Positions 1-8,861 of a stretch of DNA of 64,000 bases are shown piece after piece. The stretch is taken from assembly GCF_043729335.1 (NCBI RefSeq), contig NZ_JAYTLQ010000060.1, positions 62,001-126,000 on the forward strand. The letters are read 5' to 3'. The translations under genes and the position numbers were made by a program. Each line of letters begins with the position of its first letter. Position 1 is the stretch's first letter. Origin of the DNA: Crenothrix sp043729335 (GTDB taxonomy: Bacteria > Pseudomonadota > Gammaproteobacteria > Methylococcales > Methylomonadaceae). Under the pieces are notes generated by a model. That model saw only the letters and a list, made by a program, of their open reading frames with translations, was not told the origin of the DNA and did not search any database.

Positions 1-528
1 CACAGTGTGATGCTGGCAGCGGGTGATACTTTTAGAGCGGCCGCTGTTGAACAATTGCAAGTTTGGGGCGAACGTAATAACATTCAGGTTGTGGCGCAAC
101 ATACCGGCGCTGATTCGGCATCGGTTATTTATGATGCGGTACAATCAGCGCAATCCAAAGGTATTGATGTATTGATTGCTGATACTGCCGGGCGATTACA
201 TACCAAAGCTAACCTGATGGAAGAGCTGAGAAAAGTAAAGCGCATTATCGGAAAATTGGACGCGACAGCGCCGCACGAAGTATTATTGGTGTTAGACTCT
301 GGAACCGGGCAAAATGCCTTATCTCAAGCAAGATTATTTAATGAAACAGTGGAATTGACGGGTTTAGTCGTGACAAAATTGGATGGTACCGCCAAGGGCG
401 GCGTTATGTTTGCTTTGGCTAAACAAATAGGTATTCCGATTCGCTTTATTGGCATAGGCGAGGGCATTGATGATTTGCAGGACTTCAACGCCGAAAATTT
501 TGTAGATGCGCTGTTCGTTAAAGACTAA
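1..528 (+). CDS. ftsY: Signal recognition particle receptor FtsY, C-terminal part (5' cut by window)
   Basis: The C-terminal 175 codons of the SRP receptor GTPase, which docks ribosome-SRP complexes at the SecYEG translocon on the inner membrane. The reading frame is open to base 1, so the A-domain, N-domain and G1 P-loop lie upstream of the window. Visible G-domain motifs are LAAGDTFRAAA near the start, DTAGRLHTKANL (G3) and TKLDGTAKGG (G4), with the closing GIGEGIDDLQDFNAENFVDALF helix typical of FtsY rather than Ffh. LDSGTGQNALSQA carries Ser where I expect Ala or Gly, a conservative change. It ends 7 bases before ftsE, so ftsY-ftsE-ftsX form the usual gammaproteobacterial cell-division operon. 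Very secure. Confidence 0.97.
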   Translation, partial: HSVMLAAGDTFRAAAVEQLQVWGERNNIQVVAQHTGADSASVIYDAVQSAQSKGIDVLIADTAGRLHTKANLMEELRKVKRIIGKLDATAPHEVLLVLDSGTGQNALSQARLFNETVELTGLVVTKLDGTAKGGVMFALAKQIGIPIRFIGIGEGIDDLQDFNAENFVDALFVKD

Positions 529-535
529 TGACAGT

Positions 536-1192
536 ATGTTAAAATTTGAACATGTAACCAAACGTTACCCTGAAACCGGTGATGTGCTGCGCGATGTCAG
601 TTTTCATTTGCAACGCGGTGAAATTGCTTTTTTAACAGGGCATTCGGGCGCAGGCAAAAGTACATTATTAAAATTGATTGCAGTGATAGAGCGTTCTACG
701 CGCGGACAAATTATATTGGACGGTCAAAGTTTGAACCGTGTCAAAGAAAGCCAAATACCCTATCTTCGCCGAAAAATGGGTTTTATTTTTCAAGATTATA
801 AGCTGCTACAAGATAGAACGGTTTTCGATAATATTGCTTTGCCGCTGGTAATTGCAGGCTATGGCCATCAAGAAATTGCGCGTAGGGTGAGGGCGTCGTT
901 AGATAAAGTGGGTTTATTGGGTAAGGAACGCAAATATCCGTTGGCATTATCAGGCGGGGAACAACAACGCGTCGGCATTGCCAGAGCCGTGGTCAACAAA
1001 CCGCAGTTGATTATTGCTGACGAGCCCACCGGAAATTTAGATCCGGAACTGTCATCAGAAATCATGACATTATTTGAAAGTTTTCAGCAAGTAGGTGTGA
1101 CCGTATTGATTGCATCGCACGACCTTTTCCTGATTAAAAAATTAAATCATCGTGTGCTAACGCTGGATCACGGGCAACTGGTTGCAAGTTAG
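536..1192 (+). CDS. ftsE: Cell division ATP-binding protein FtsE
   Basis: A 218-aa ABC ATPase that with FtsX controls periplasmic amidase activation at the division septum. Walker A GHSGAGKST at residues 35-43, signature LSGGEQQRVGIARA near 138, Walker B LIIADEPTGNLD and the switch histidine in ASHD are all intact. I start at ATG 536 because the family begins with a short strand like MLKFEHVTKRYP; an in-frame ATG at 506 would overlap the end of ftsY and add ten unrelated residues. Length matches the usual roughly 220 aa. It sits between ftsY and ftsX with almost no spacing, so it is co-transcribed. Very secure. Confidence 0.96.
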   Translation: MLKFEHVTKRYPETGDVLRDVSFHLQRGEIAFLTGHSGAGKSTLLKLIAVIERSTRGQIILDGQSLNRVKESQIPYLRRKMGFIFQDYKLLQDRTVFDNIALPLVIAGYGHQEIARRVRASLDKVGLLGKERKYPLALSGGEQQRVGIARAVVNKPQLIIADEPTGNLDPELSSEIMTLFESFQQVGVTVLIASHDLFLIKKLNHRVLTLDHGQLVAS

Positions 1193-1195
1193 GTT

Positions 1196-2200
1196 ATGAA
1201 ACAAGCCAAATCAACTAAGCATAAGTCTCAAACCAAACCGGATAATCGCAAGAACACGGCATCACGTGGCGGTTTTTTTAGTAAAGTGGAAGCTTACCGC
1301 GATCAACATGCGCACGCATTGTTTTCCAGTCTGGGACGTATGGTGGCATCGCCTTTTGCTTCAATCGTGACCATAATAGTGCTGGCGATTACCATTTCGC
1401 TGGCAGGTGGTTTTTATATGTTAGTGGTTAATTTACAGCAGTTAACCGGCAGCTTAGAAGACAGTAATCAGATTTCCTTATTTCTTAAAGACGATGTATC
1501 TGATGCCTATGCCAGTAAATTTGCAGATAGCATCAAAGACAATGCGAATGTTCAATCGGTTAAAGTGATTAGCAAAGAGCAAGGCTTAGCCGAATTTGAA
1601 ACCTACAGCGGTTTTGGTTCTGCCATTAATGCCTTGGAAGTTAACCCGTTGCCTATTGTTATTCAAGTATTGCCCAAAGATACTTTAGAAGATGAGCAAA
1701 GCTTAGTGGCTTTATTTGACGACTTAAAACGTTCTCCTGAAGTAGATTTGGCGCAGATGGATATGCAATGGGTTAAGCGTTTGCAATCTATTGTCGCTAT
1801 TGCCAAACGAGGGACGACTTTATTAGGGTTAATGCTAGGGATTGCGGTGATATTTGTGACCGGCAATACCATTCGACTGGAAGTACATAATCGCCGCGAC
1901 GAAATTGTGATCGCTAAATTAGTGGGTGCTACCAATAGCTTTATTCAGAGGCCGTTTTTATACAGTGGCTTTTGGATAGGTTTGTTATCCGGGGTGATGG
2001 CGTGGTTTATTGTGACCATCATGATGCTGATTTTAAAGCAATCTGTCGAGACGCTTTCCGCGCTTTACCAGGATGCATTCAAGATGCTGTTTTTCAGTTA
2101 CGGTGAAACTTTTATATTGCTGGGTATTTCCTGTTTGCTGGCAGTATTGGGTTCATGTGCGGTTTTACAGTTTCAATTGCGTTATACCAAACTCAATTAA
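1196..2200 (+). CDS. ftsX: Cell division protein FtsX
   Basis: A 334-aa inner-membrane partner of FtsE. It has a basic, Lys-rich cytoplasmic N-terminus, a first membrane segment around residues 53-80, a periplasmic domain of about 100 residues, and three further C-terminal membrane segments, the FtsX/MacB-type permease topology. The conserved NTIRLEVHNRRDEIVIAKLVGAT stretch joins TM2 to the rest of the permease domain. Its ATG lies three bases after the ftsE stop, implying translational coupling. It ends the operon; in many gammaproteobacteria rpoH follows, but here the convergent mtnC comes next. Secure from both sequence and context. Confidence 0.95.
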   Translation: MKQAKSTKHKSQTKPDNRKNTASRGGFFSKVEAYRDQHAHALFSSLGRMVASPFASIVTIIVLAITISLAGGFYMLVVNLQQLTGSLEDSNQISLFLKDDVSDAYASKFADSIKDNANVQSVKVISKEQGLAEFETYSGFGSAINALEVNPLPIVIQVLPKDTLEDEQSLVALFDDLKRSPEVDLAQMDMQWVKRLQSIVAIAKRGTTLLGLMLGIAVIFVTGNTIRLEVHNRRDEIVIAKLVGATNSFIQRPFLYSGFWIGLLSGVMAWFIVTIMMLILKQSVETLSALYQDAFKMLFFSYGETFILLGISCLLAVLGSCAVLQFQLRYTKLN

Positions 2201-2238
2201 AAGCTGGGTTTTGGTGGGTCGATATCAGTTGCGGTAAT

Positions 2239-2265
2239 GTAGAGATGCAAATCTTGCATCTCTAC
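2239..2265. repeat. Perfect 12-bp palindrome, dispersed GTAGAGA element copy 1
   Basis: Arms GTAGAGATGCAA and TTGCATCTCTAC are perfectly complementary around a 3-base loop. It sits between the convergent ftsX and mtnC genes and could work as a bidirectional transcription barrier, although no T-run follows either arm. A near-identical palindrome occurs at 40783-40810, so this looks like a dispersed repeat rather than a gene-specific terminator. Confidence 0.75.
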
Positions 2266-2267
2266 GC

Positions 2268-2951
2268 TCATCCGTTTAAATCACCCATCTGATTAAAATC
2301 CTTTACCTGACGATGTTCGGCTTGGGGTTCAATCAAACCATCCCTAACCAACCATAGTGTTTGAAACCCTGCGCTACGTGCGGCATCTAGTTCGCTCTTA
2401 ATATCGGATAAAAATAAAATGTTAGTCGGCGAGTTGCCAATTTGATCCGCTATGTGGCTATAAGCACCAGGGTCTTGTTTGGCTCCGATGCGGGTATCAA
2501 AATAACCTGAAAACAGCGGCGTTAAATCACCCTGTTCGGTATGGCCAAACAATAGCTTTTGTGCGTGTACCGAACCCGACGAATAAACATACAGATCAAT
2601 GCCACTGGCTTTCCATGCACGTAGATTTTCTACCACATCGGGATAAATATGGCCTACAAAAGCGCCCAGTTGGTAACCTTCTTCCCATATCAAACCTTGC
2701 AAAGCTTTGAGCGGCGTTACTTTTTTGTCTTCGTCTATCCAGGTAATCAATTGGGCAATCGTTTGATCTAAGGTTAATTGCATGGCTACGCTATCACGCA
2801 CATCTTGTAATAAAGACTGAATTTCTGGCTCATCTTGATGCTGGCGTACAAACTCTGGGATATGGGTTCGCGCGTAAGGAAATAACACATCCTTAACAAA
2901 TGAAATGGATGACGTGGTGCCTTCAATATCGGTAACAATGGCTTTAATCAT
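2268..2951 (-). CDS. mtnC: Acireductone synthase (enolase-phosphatase E1) MtnC
   Basis: A 227-aa HAD-superfamily enzyme of the methionine salvage pathway that enolises and dephosphorylates 2,3-diketo-5-methylthiopentyl-1-phosphate to the acireductone. The nucleophile motif reads TDIEGTT (residues 7-13), the Mg-binding Asp8 followed by the Glu typical of MtnC. YVYSSGSVHAQKLLFGHT is HAD motif II, and FLSDIKSELDAARSAGFQT carries the C-terminal acidic motif. The start ATG overlaps the end of mtnD by four bases. It is the last gene of the mtnB-mtnD-mtnC operon and ends just before the palindrome shared with ftsX. Secure. Confidence 0.95.
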   Translation of the reverse strand: MIKAIVTDIEGTTSSISFVKDVLFPYARTHIPEFVRQHQDEPEIQSLLQDVRDSVAMQLTLDQTIAQLITWIDEDKKVTPLKALQGLIWEEGYQLGAFVGHIYPDVVENLRAWKASGIDLYVYSSGSVHAQKLLFGHTEQGDLTPLFSGYFDTRIGAKQDPGAYSHIADQIGNSPTNILFLSDIKSELDAARSAGFQTLWLVRDGLIEPQAEHRQVKDFNQMGDLNG

Positions 2952-3508
2952 GGCAGTGCCGCCACGGTTTGGTCAAGGGTAGGAAAGGCTTTGGCAATGT
3001 CATTATCGGTGAAATCAGCAACCCAGCCTTCCGTTGTAGTGAACAAACGAATACATTTAAAGCTGGGGTTTTCACCCATGTCAAACCAATGTTTAGTATT
3101 TGCCGGCACGCTGATTAAATCACCTTTCTCACATAACACCGCATATACCTTGTCACCTACATGCAAGGAAAACAGCCCACAGCCGTCAATAAAAAAACGC
3201 ACTTCAAAATCACTGTGAATGTGTTCGGCTAAAAATTTTTGCCGTAGCGTGGTTTTTTCAGGGTGGTCGGCATTCAAATTGATAATATCAACGGATTTAA
3301 AACCATACTGAGTTTTTAAACGTTCGATAGGTTCTTGATAAGCCGCTAATATATCATCCTGACTGGCATCTGGCGTTAAGTTACAATCGGCTTGCCAACG
3401 TTCAAACTGTACGCCAATAGCCTTAAGTTGTTGCTCAATCGAGGAAAAATCCCGGTAAGACTCACCGTGTTCAGGCTGGTTATTTGCATAAATCGTTAAT
3501 AGGCTCAT
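2948..3508 (-). CDS. mtnD: Acireductone dioxygenase MtnD (ARD)
   Basis: A 186-aa cupin-fold dioxygenase that converts the acireductone to the 2-oxo acid precursor of methionine (Fe form) or to off-pathway products (Ni form). The four metal ligands are visible as His96, His98, Glu102 (HIHSDFE) and His140 (TKHWFDMG). I choose ATG 3508 because it overlaps the mtnB stop in an ATGA arrangement, has a GGAG ribosome site seven bases upstream inside mtnB, and gives the normal N-terminus MSLLTIY; the in-frame ATG at 3538 would run well into mtnB. Which metal is used cannot be read from the sequence. Confidence 0.95.
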   Translation of the reverse strand: MSLLTIYANNQPEHGESYRDFSSIEQQLKAIGVQFERWQADCNLTPDASQDDILAAYQEPIERLKTQYGFKSVDIINLNADHPEKTTLRQKFLAEHIHSDFEVRFFIDGCGLFSLHVGDKVYAVLCEKGDLISVPANTKHWFDMGENPSFKCIRLFTTTEGWVADFTDNDIAKAFPTLDQTVAALP

Positions 3509-4128
3509 ATTTTTACTCCGTGTAGACTTAGTTCGCAACCCAATAGAAAATCCAACGCTTCAAGTAGATGTAGAGTGTGCATTACCGAATCACTCCATGT
3601 ATAAAGACCGTGCCCTGCAATGATATAAGCATGAATGTCCCCGTGTTGGTCTATGTAACGATCGACCTGTTCAGACAGGCGTGGAATATTTTGATCGTTA
3701 GCAAAAATCGGTACAATAATCCGAGCTTCATGCGTATCAATACCTGGTAAAGCTTTTAACAATTCATAATCTTGCAACACCACTTCTGTTTTAAAAATAC
3801 GTGATGCCAGCGTGGCATTCATGGAATGGGGATGCAGAATAGATTGAATATCAGGATAACGCTTATAAAGCGCAGTGTGCAATACGGCTTCTGCGGAGGG
3901 CTTTTTACCATCTAAAGACTGAGCCTCGCTATCAATCAACATGATATCGCTTTGCTGTAAGCAGCCTTTGTGCGTTCCGGAAACCGTAATAGCAATAGTG
4001 TCATCGGCCAGCCGCGCAGAAAAATTTCCGCTTGTGGCTGGCACCCAACCTTTATTGTCAATAAATCGCCCGGCTTCTATCAACTGGTTTGATAAGATAA
4101 AAAAATCATTGGGGTAAGTCATCGTCAC
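3505..4128 (-). CDS. mtnB: Methylthioribulose-1-phosphate dehydratase MtnB
   Basis: A 207-aa class II aldolase/adducin-family enzyme that dehydrates 5-methylthioribulose-1-phosphate, the step before MtnC. Zinc ligands His99 and His101 appear in ILHPHSMNAT, the catalytic-region Glu80 in KKPSAEAVLH, and a later histidine in IAGHGLYTWSDS. An alternative ATG two codons downstream exists. It is first in mtnB-mtnD-mtnC; the upstream genes mtnA and mtnK (or mtnP) are not in the window. Only 46 bases separate it from the efflux lipoprotein gene transcribed the same way, and I see no strong promoter in that gap, so read-through from the efflux operon is possible. Confidence 0.94.
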   Translation of the reverse strand: MTMTYPNDFFILSNQLIEAGRFIDNKGWVPATSGNFSARLADDTIAITVSGTHKGCLQQSDIMLIDSEAQSLDGKKPSAEAVLHTALYKRYPDIQSILHPHSMNATLASRIFKTEVVLQDYELLKALPGIDTHEARIIVPIFANDQNIPRLSEQVDRYIDQHGDIHAYIIAGHGLYTWSDSVMHTLHLLEALDFLLGCELSLHGVKI

Positions 4129-4174
4129 TGCTCATGGATTTTATTGAACTGCAATGATACCTGATCCAAATAGT

Positions 4175-5731
4175 TTAGCGTATGGGAATCGGCAAAAACT
4201 GCGACCATTTAGCTTTACCGCCAATTTTATCCCGGCTCGGTATTTCGCTATCCTGCCAACCACCGCCCAGCGCTTTAATGAGTAAAACACAGGCATCCAA
4301 ACGCTGCCCGAACAAGATAAGCACGGTTAGCTTATTATTGAGTGCTATCACTTGGGCCGTCATCACTTCAAGATAACTGACGGTTCCTGCCTGAAACTGG
4401 TTGCTTTTTAAAGCTAAGGCTTGTTGGGCCAAGTTTGCCGCTCTGCCCTGAACTTCAATTTCCTGATTTAAAATACGCAAAGCAGCCAGCTGATCTTCAA
4501 CCTCTTGAAAGCTTGTCAGCACGGTTTGGCGGTAAGCGGCGACACTGTCATCATAAACAGCAATGTTTGCCGCCATTTGTGCGCCACGCGCGCCGCCATC
4601 AAATAAAGGCAAGGCAAAAGCCGCAGGCCCTAATGCCCAATAACGCACGGCTGTAGTAAATAAATTAGATAATGTTCCTGCTTGAAAACCGTTGGTAGCT
4701 GATAAGTTAACGGTTGGAAAATAGGCAGCTTTAGCCACACCAATTTGCGCATTGGCGGCGGCAATCTGACGTTCCGCCGCAGCAATATCAGGGCGGCGCT
4801 CTAACAACTGCGAGGGCACAGTCAGCGGAATATCAGGCAGTTGGGAAGTAAGTGCTAGCGGGGCAATATGAAGTCCTGCCGGTGTTTTTCCCATTAATAA
4901 CGCAATAGCGTGTTCCAGTTGGGCGCGTTGCACGCCAAGATCAATGGCTTGCGCCGTGAGCGCTTCGAGCTGGGTTTGTGCCTGTATAACATCAGATTTG
5001 GCCGCAACACCTACCGCATAGCGGTTTTGAGTGACTTTTAACGTTTGGGTATAAATGACGCTGGTGTCATCCAAAATTGCTTTTTGGGCATCCAGTGCCT
5101 GTAATTGAAAATAGTTTTGCACCAGTGTGGCTTGTGTTGATAAACGCAGTGCTTGTAAAGTGGCAAAATTGGCCTGGGCACTGGCCTGATTGCTTTCCAC
5201 TTGTCTGCGCACACTGCCCCATAAATCAGGCTCCCAGGCGATACTTAATGCAGTATTAAATAAGGTTCTAACACCCGCTACCGCGACACTTTGCCCCGAC
5301 GCGGCTTTAAACCGGTTTACAGAAGCATTCGCGTTAATGACAGGATAATACGCTGATTTTGCACCTTGCACCAAGGCTTGTGCTTGCCTAAATTGTGCTT
5401 CAGCTTGCGCTAATAATTGGTTATTAATACTTACTTGTGTTACTAAAGTATTTAAATACGGATCATTAAAAAGCAGCCACCATTTGCTGGGTAGCTTATC
5501 ATCACTGGGCTGCGCCAGCTTCCAATCTTGGTTTTCTTTAAACTGGGTAATGTCGGCATTAGGGGCAGGGCGCTGATAATTTGGCCCGACAGTACATGAG
5601 CTTAACGTCATCATAAGGATTAAAACCCAAAAGCGTGAATGGGGTGGATGAGAAAGGTATTTATCCTTCTTTTCCTTAATTTCATGATGCCTATTATTTA
5701 GAGGTATAGCTTTCAAGGCAGCATTTTTCAT
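4175..5731 (-). CDS. RND efflux outer-membrane lipoprotein, NodT/OprM family
   Basis: A 518-aa TolC-fold channel that forms the outer-membrane duct of the RND pump encoded upstream. After an unusually long, basic N-terminal region of about 33 residues comes a hydrophobic stretch and the lipobox LSSC, with Cys46 as the acylation site, followed by TVGPNYQRP, the classic NodT/OprM mature start. Two OEP repeats follow, each with long helical segments. The ATG overlaps the stop of the upstream permease gene (ATGA), which supports this start despite the long n-region; a shorter in-frame start such as ATG 5611 would lie too close to the lipobox. Fourth gene of the efflux operon. Confidence 0.92.
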   Translation of the reverse strand: MKNAALKAIPLNNRHHEIKEKKDKYLSHPPHSRFWVLILMMTLSSCTVGPNYQRPAPNADITQFKENQDWKLAQPSDDKLPSKWWLLFNDPYLNTLVTQVSINNQLLAQAEAQFRQAQALVQGAKSAYYPVINANASVNRFKAASGQSVAVAGVRTLFNTALSIAWEPDLWGSVRRQVESNQASAQANFATLQALRLSTQATLVQNYFQLQALDAQKAILDDTSVIYTQTLKVTQNRYAVGVAAKSDVIQAQTQLEALTAQAIDLGVQRAQLEHAIALLMGKTPAGLHIAPLALTSQLPDIPLTVPSQLLERRPDIAAAERQIAAANAQIGVAKAAYFPTVNLSATNGFQAGTLSNLFTTAVRYWALGPAAFALPLFDGGARGAQMAANIAVYDDSVAAYRQTVLTSFQEVEDQLAALRILNQEIEVQGRAANLAQQALALKSNQFQAGTVSYLEVMTAQVIALNNKLTVLILFGQRLDACVLLIKALGGGWQDSEIPSRDKIGGKAKWSQFLPIPIR

Positions 5732-8700
5732 GGCTTATGAAATAAATTTGAAGAGCTGCGGGGCAATACACGACGACACCAGGACTGAAAACCATCAATA
5801 TACAAATAGATAACCGGCGTGGTGTACAGCGTTAAGATTTGACTAAACATAAGGCCACCCACAATGGCTATACCTAATGGCCTGCGCAATTCCGAGCCAT
5901 AGCCAGTGCCTAATGCCAAGGGTAAAGCAGCTAATAGTGCTGCAAATGTAGTCATCATAATGGGCCTAAAGCGTAATAAGCACGCTTGGTAAATGGCTTC
6001 ATCAGCTGGCATAGCGTGCGTGCGTTCAGCATCCAGGGCAAAATCAATCATCATGATGGCATTCTTTTTAACAATACCAATCAGCAAAATCACCCCAATT
6101 AAAGCAATAATGCTGAACTCGGTATGACAAAACATCAACGCTAAAATGGCACCAACACCCGCTGAAGGCAGCGTTGAAAGAATAGTTAACGGGTGCAGAT
6201 AGCTTTCGTACAAAATGCCCAGTACGATATAAATAGCCAACAATGCTGCCAGTACCAACCACGGCTGGCTGTTTAATGATTCTTGAAAGGCTTTGGCAGT
6301 GCCCTGAAAACTGCCCCGTACAGAATCTGGCACAGCCAATTGCCCTAATACTTCTTGAATAACTTGAGTCGCATTAGATAAAGAAACACCGGGTTTTAAA
6401 TTAAAGGATAACGTTGATGCCGGAAACTGCCCTTGATGATTAACAGAGAGTGCGGCATTAGTGGTGGCAAAATGGGCAAAAGCAGACAGAGGAACCTGTG
6501 CACCTTCGGGTTGGGCTAAGCTAGGCGGCCCACTGACATACAGGGTTTTTAGAGCTTCGGGACTTTGCGCATATTCTGGCGCAACTTCCATGACCACCCT
6601 GTATTGGTTAAGCGGGTTATAAATGACAGATACCTGCCGTTGTCCGAAAGCATCGTTTAAGGTTGAATCAATTAAAGCCTGAGTAACGCCTAAACGAGCG
6701 GCCGCCTGTCTGTCTATTTGCAATGAAATTTGCTGGCCTTTGTCTTGTTGCTGAGTATTGACGTCAGCAAGTTCAGGCCGTTGGCTAAGCGCCTGAATAA
6801 TTTGTGGTGTCCAGATACGTAAATCCGACAGTTCTTCAGCTTGTAAGGTGTACTCAAACATGGCAGAGGAACTTCGCCCGCCTACGCGTAACTCCTGGGC
6901 AGGTTGTAAGGTTAATTTGGCTCCCGGCATTGCCGATAAACTATTGCGCAGGCGTTCTTGTAGCTGGTCGATATTGAGTTGCCGTTGTTCCAGAGATTTT
7001 AGAATGACAAACATTTGTCCGCTATTGCTGGCGCGGCCTCCGCCACGACCGCCGGTGAATCCCAATACATTATCAATATCAGGATCTTCGCCGACTTTTT
7101 CTACAAAACTCAGCAGTTTTTTTTGCATGGCTCTTGATGATATGGTTTGATCCGCTTGAATAAAGCCAGTTAAACGCCCGGTATCCTGGGTCGGGAAAAA
7201 TCCTTTAGGCACTGCGATATAAAGATAAATATTGCAGGCTATGGTCACCGCTAACAATAGCAATACCAGTAAACGATGCCGTAGTGCCCATCGTAATGAG
7301 CTTCCGTAATGCTTTGTTACACGGTTAAACCAGCTTTCATTGGTTTGATGAGGTTGATCAGATTGTGTGTTGCTATGAGGTTTTAATAATAAGGCACACA
7401 ACATCGGTGTCGTAGTTAACGCAACGATTAACGAGACAATAACCGCCGTCGATAAAGTGACGGCAAACTCCTGGAACATGCGTCCCACAATGCCGCCCAT
7501 CAGTAAAATAGGTAAAAAAACCGCTATCAAAGACAAACTCATAGACAGCACGGTAAAGCCGACTTCCTGGGTGGCTTTTAACGCTGCTTGCTTAGGCGGT
7601 ACGCCTTGTTCTATATGGCGTGCGCTATTTTCCAACACCACAATGGCATCATCAACCACAAAGCCGGTCGCGACCGTTAACGCCATTAAAGACAAATTAT
7701 CCAGACTGTAATGGCACAAATACATCACAGCAAAAGTGCCCAGCAATGACAGCGGTACGGTGATGATAGGGATCATGGCTGAGCGCCAATTGCGTAAAAA
7801 CACCAGCACGGCAATAATGACCAAGCCAATGGCAATCAGCAGGCTGCGTTCCACTTCGTGCAAAGAAACCCGAATGGTACCCGAACGATCCATGGCCACC
7901 GACAGATCAATTGCCCTGGGCATAGAGGCTTTTAACTGCGGTATTAATGCCGTTACTTTATCTACCGTCTCAATAATATTAGCGCCAGATTGTTTGTTTA
8001 GTACCAATAACACGGCAGGTTGGCTATTAAAAAATCCGGCATAACTCAAATCTTCAGCCGAATCGATAGCGCTACCCACATCAGATACTCGGATGGCGGC
8101 GCCATTGCGGTAACTAATAATTAACGGCTGATAATCATGGGCGGTTTTGGCTTGATCATTGTTGGCGATTTGCCAGCGCCGTTGGACATTTTCCAGGCTG
8201 CCTTTAGGTCGGTTAACATTAGCGGAGGTAATGGCATTACGCACATCAGTAAGCCCCAGGCCATAGCGTGCCAAGGTATTAGGGTTAAGTTCCAACCTAA
8301 CCGCTGGCAACGAACTGCCGGTAATGGTGACTTGGCCAATACCGTCAATTTGCGCGATTTTTTGCTCCAGCAAGGTGGCTGCCACATCGTACATCTGTAT
8401 TCGTGACAGCGTTTTTGAGGTTAAGGCCAGTATCATAATCGGCGTATCGGCGGGATTAATCTTGCGATAACTGGGACGACTGCGAAGGTTGCTGGGTAAC
8501 AAGGTGCTGGCGGCGTTAATGGCGGCTTGAACATCCCGCGCCGCACCGTCTATATCACGGGAAAGATCGAATTGTAAGGAAATATTGGTAGAACCCAACG
8601 AGCTGGAGGATGTCATTTCGGTAATACCGGCAATAGTACCTAATGATCGTTCGAGGGGGGTAGCTACGGTTGCCGCCATGGTTTCAGGATTAGCACCCAG

Positions 8701-8853
8701 TAAGGTGGCCTGCACTGAAATAGTAGGGAAATCAATTTGTGGCAATGGGGCGACCGGCAACTGAAAAAAAGCCAGAATACCCGCCAAGGCAACACCCAGG
8801 CTTAAGAGGGTTGTGGCAACGGGTCTGTTGATACAAGCAGCCGAAATATTCAA
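5728..8853 (-). CDS. RND multidrug efflux permease, MdtC/MuxC-like
   Basis: A 1041-aa inner-membrane proton/drug antiporter of the HAE1 family. The proton-relay pair Asp401-Asp402 sits in TM4 within GFVVDDAIVVLEN, and the C-terminal half carries GIVKKNAIMMIDFAL followed by RFRPIMMTT. Twelve membrane segments and two large periplasmic porter/docking loops fit the family length. It lies directly after a second, homologous permease gene; paired permeases are the hallmark of MdtABC and MuxABC heterotrimeric pumps. Substrates cannot be deduced. The 5' end is eight bases from the preceding stop, implying one transcript. Family certain, exact subfamily symbol not. Confidence 0.94.
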   Translation of the reverse strand: MNISAACINRPVATTLLSLGVALAGILAFFQLPVAPLPQIDFPTISVQATLLGANPETMAATVATPLERSLGTIAGITEMTSSSSLGSTNISLQFDLSRDIDGAARDVQAAINAASTLLPSNLRSRPSYRKINPADTPIMILALTSKTLSRIQMYDVAATLLEQKIAQIDGIGQVTITGSSLPAVRLELNPNTLARYGLGLTDVRNAITSANVNRPKGSLENVQRRWQIANNDQAKTAHDYQPLIISYRNGAAIRVSDVGSAIDSAEDLSYAGFFNSQPAVLLVLNKQSGANIIETVDKVTALIPQLKASMPRAIDLSVAMDRSGTIRVSLHEVERSLLIAIGLVIIAVLVFLRNWRSAMIPIITVPLSLLGTFAVMYLCHYSLDNLSLMALTVATGFVVDDAIVVLENSARHIEQGVPPKQAALKATQEVGFTVLSMSLSLIAVFLPILLMGGIVGRMFQEFAVTLSTAVIVSLIVALTTTPMLCALLLKPHSNTQSDQPHQTNESWFNRVTKHYGSSLRWALRHRLLVLLLLAVTIACNIYLYIAVPKGFFPTQDTGRLTGFIQADQTISSRAMQKKLLSFVEKVGEDPDIDNVLGFTGGRGGGRASNSGQMFVILKSLEQRQLNIDQLQERLRNSLSAMPGAKLTLQPAQELRVGGRSSSAMFEYTLQAEELSDLRIWTPQIIQALSQRPELADVNTQQQDKGQQISLQIDRQAAARLGVTQALIDSTLNDAFGQRQVSVIYNPLNQYRVVMEVAPEYAQSPEALKTLYVSGPPSLAQPEGAQVPLSAFAHFATTNAALSVNHQGQFPASTLSFNLKPGVSLSNATQVIQEVLGQLAVPDSVRGSFQGTAKAFQESLNSQPWLVLAALLAIYIVLGILYESYLHPLTILSTLPSAGVGAILALMFCHTEFSIIALIGVILLIGIVKKNAIMMIDFALDAERTHAMPADEAIYQACLLRFRPIMMTTFAALLAALPLALGTGYGSELRRPLGIAIVGGLMFSQILTLYTTPVIYLYIDGFQSWCRRVLPRSSSNLFHKP

Positions 8854-8861
8854 GATGCCCC

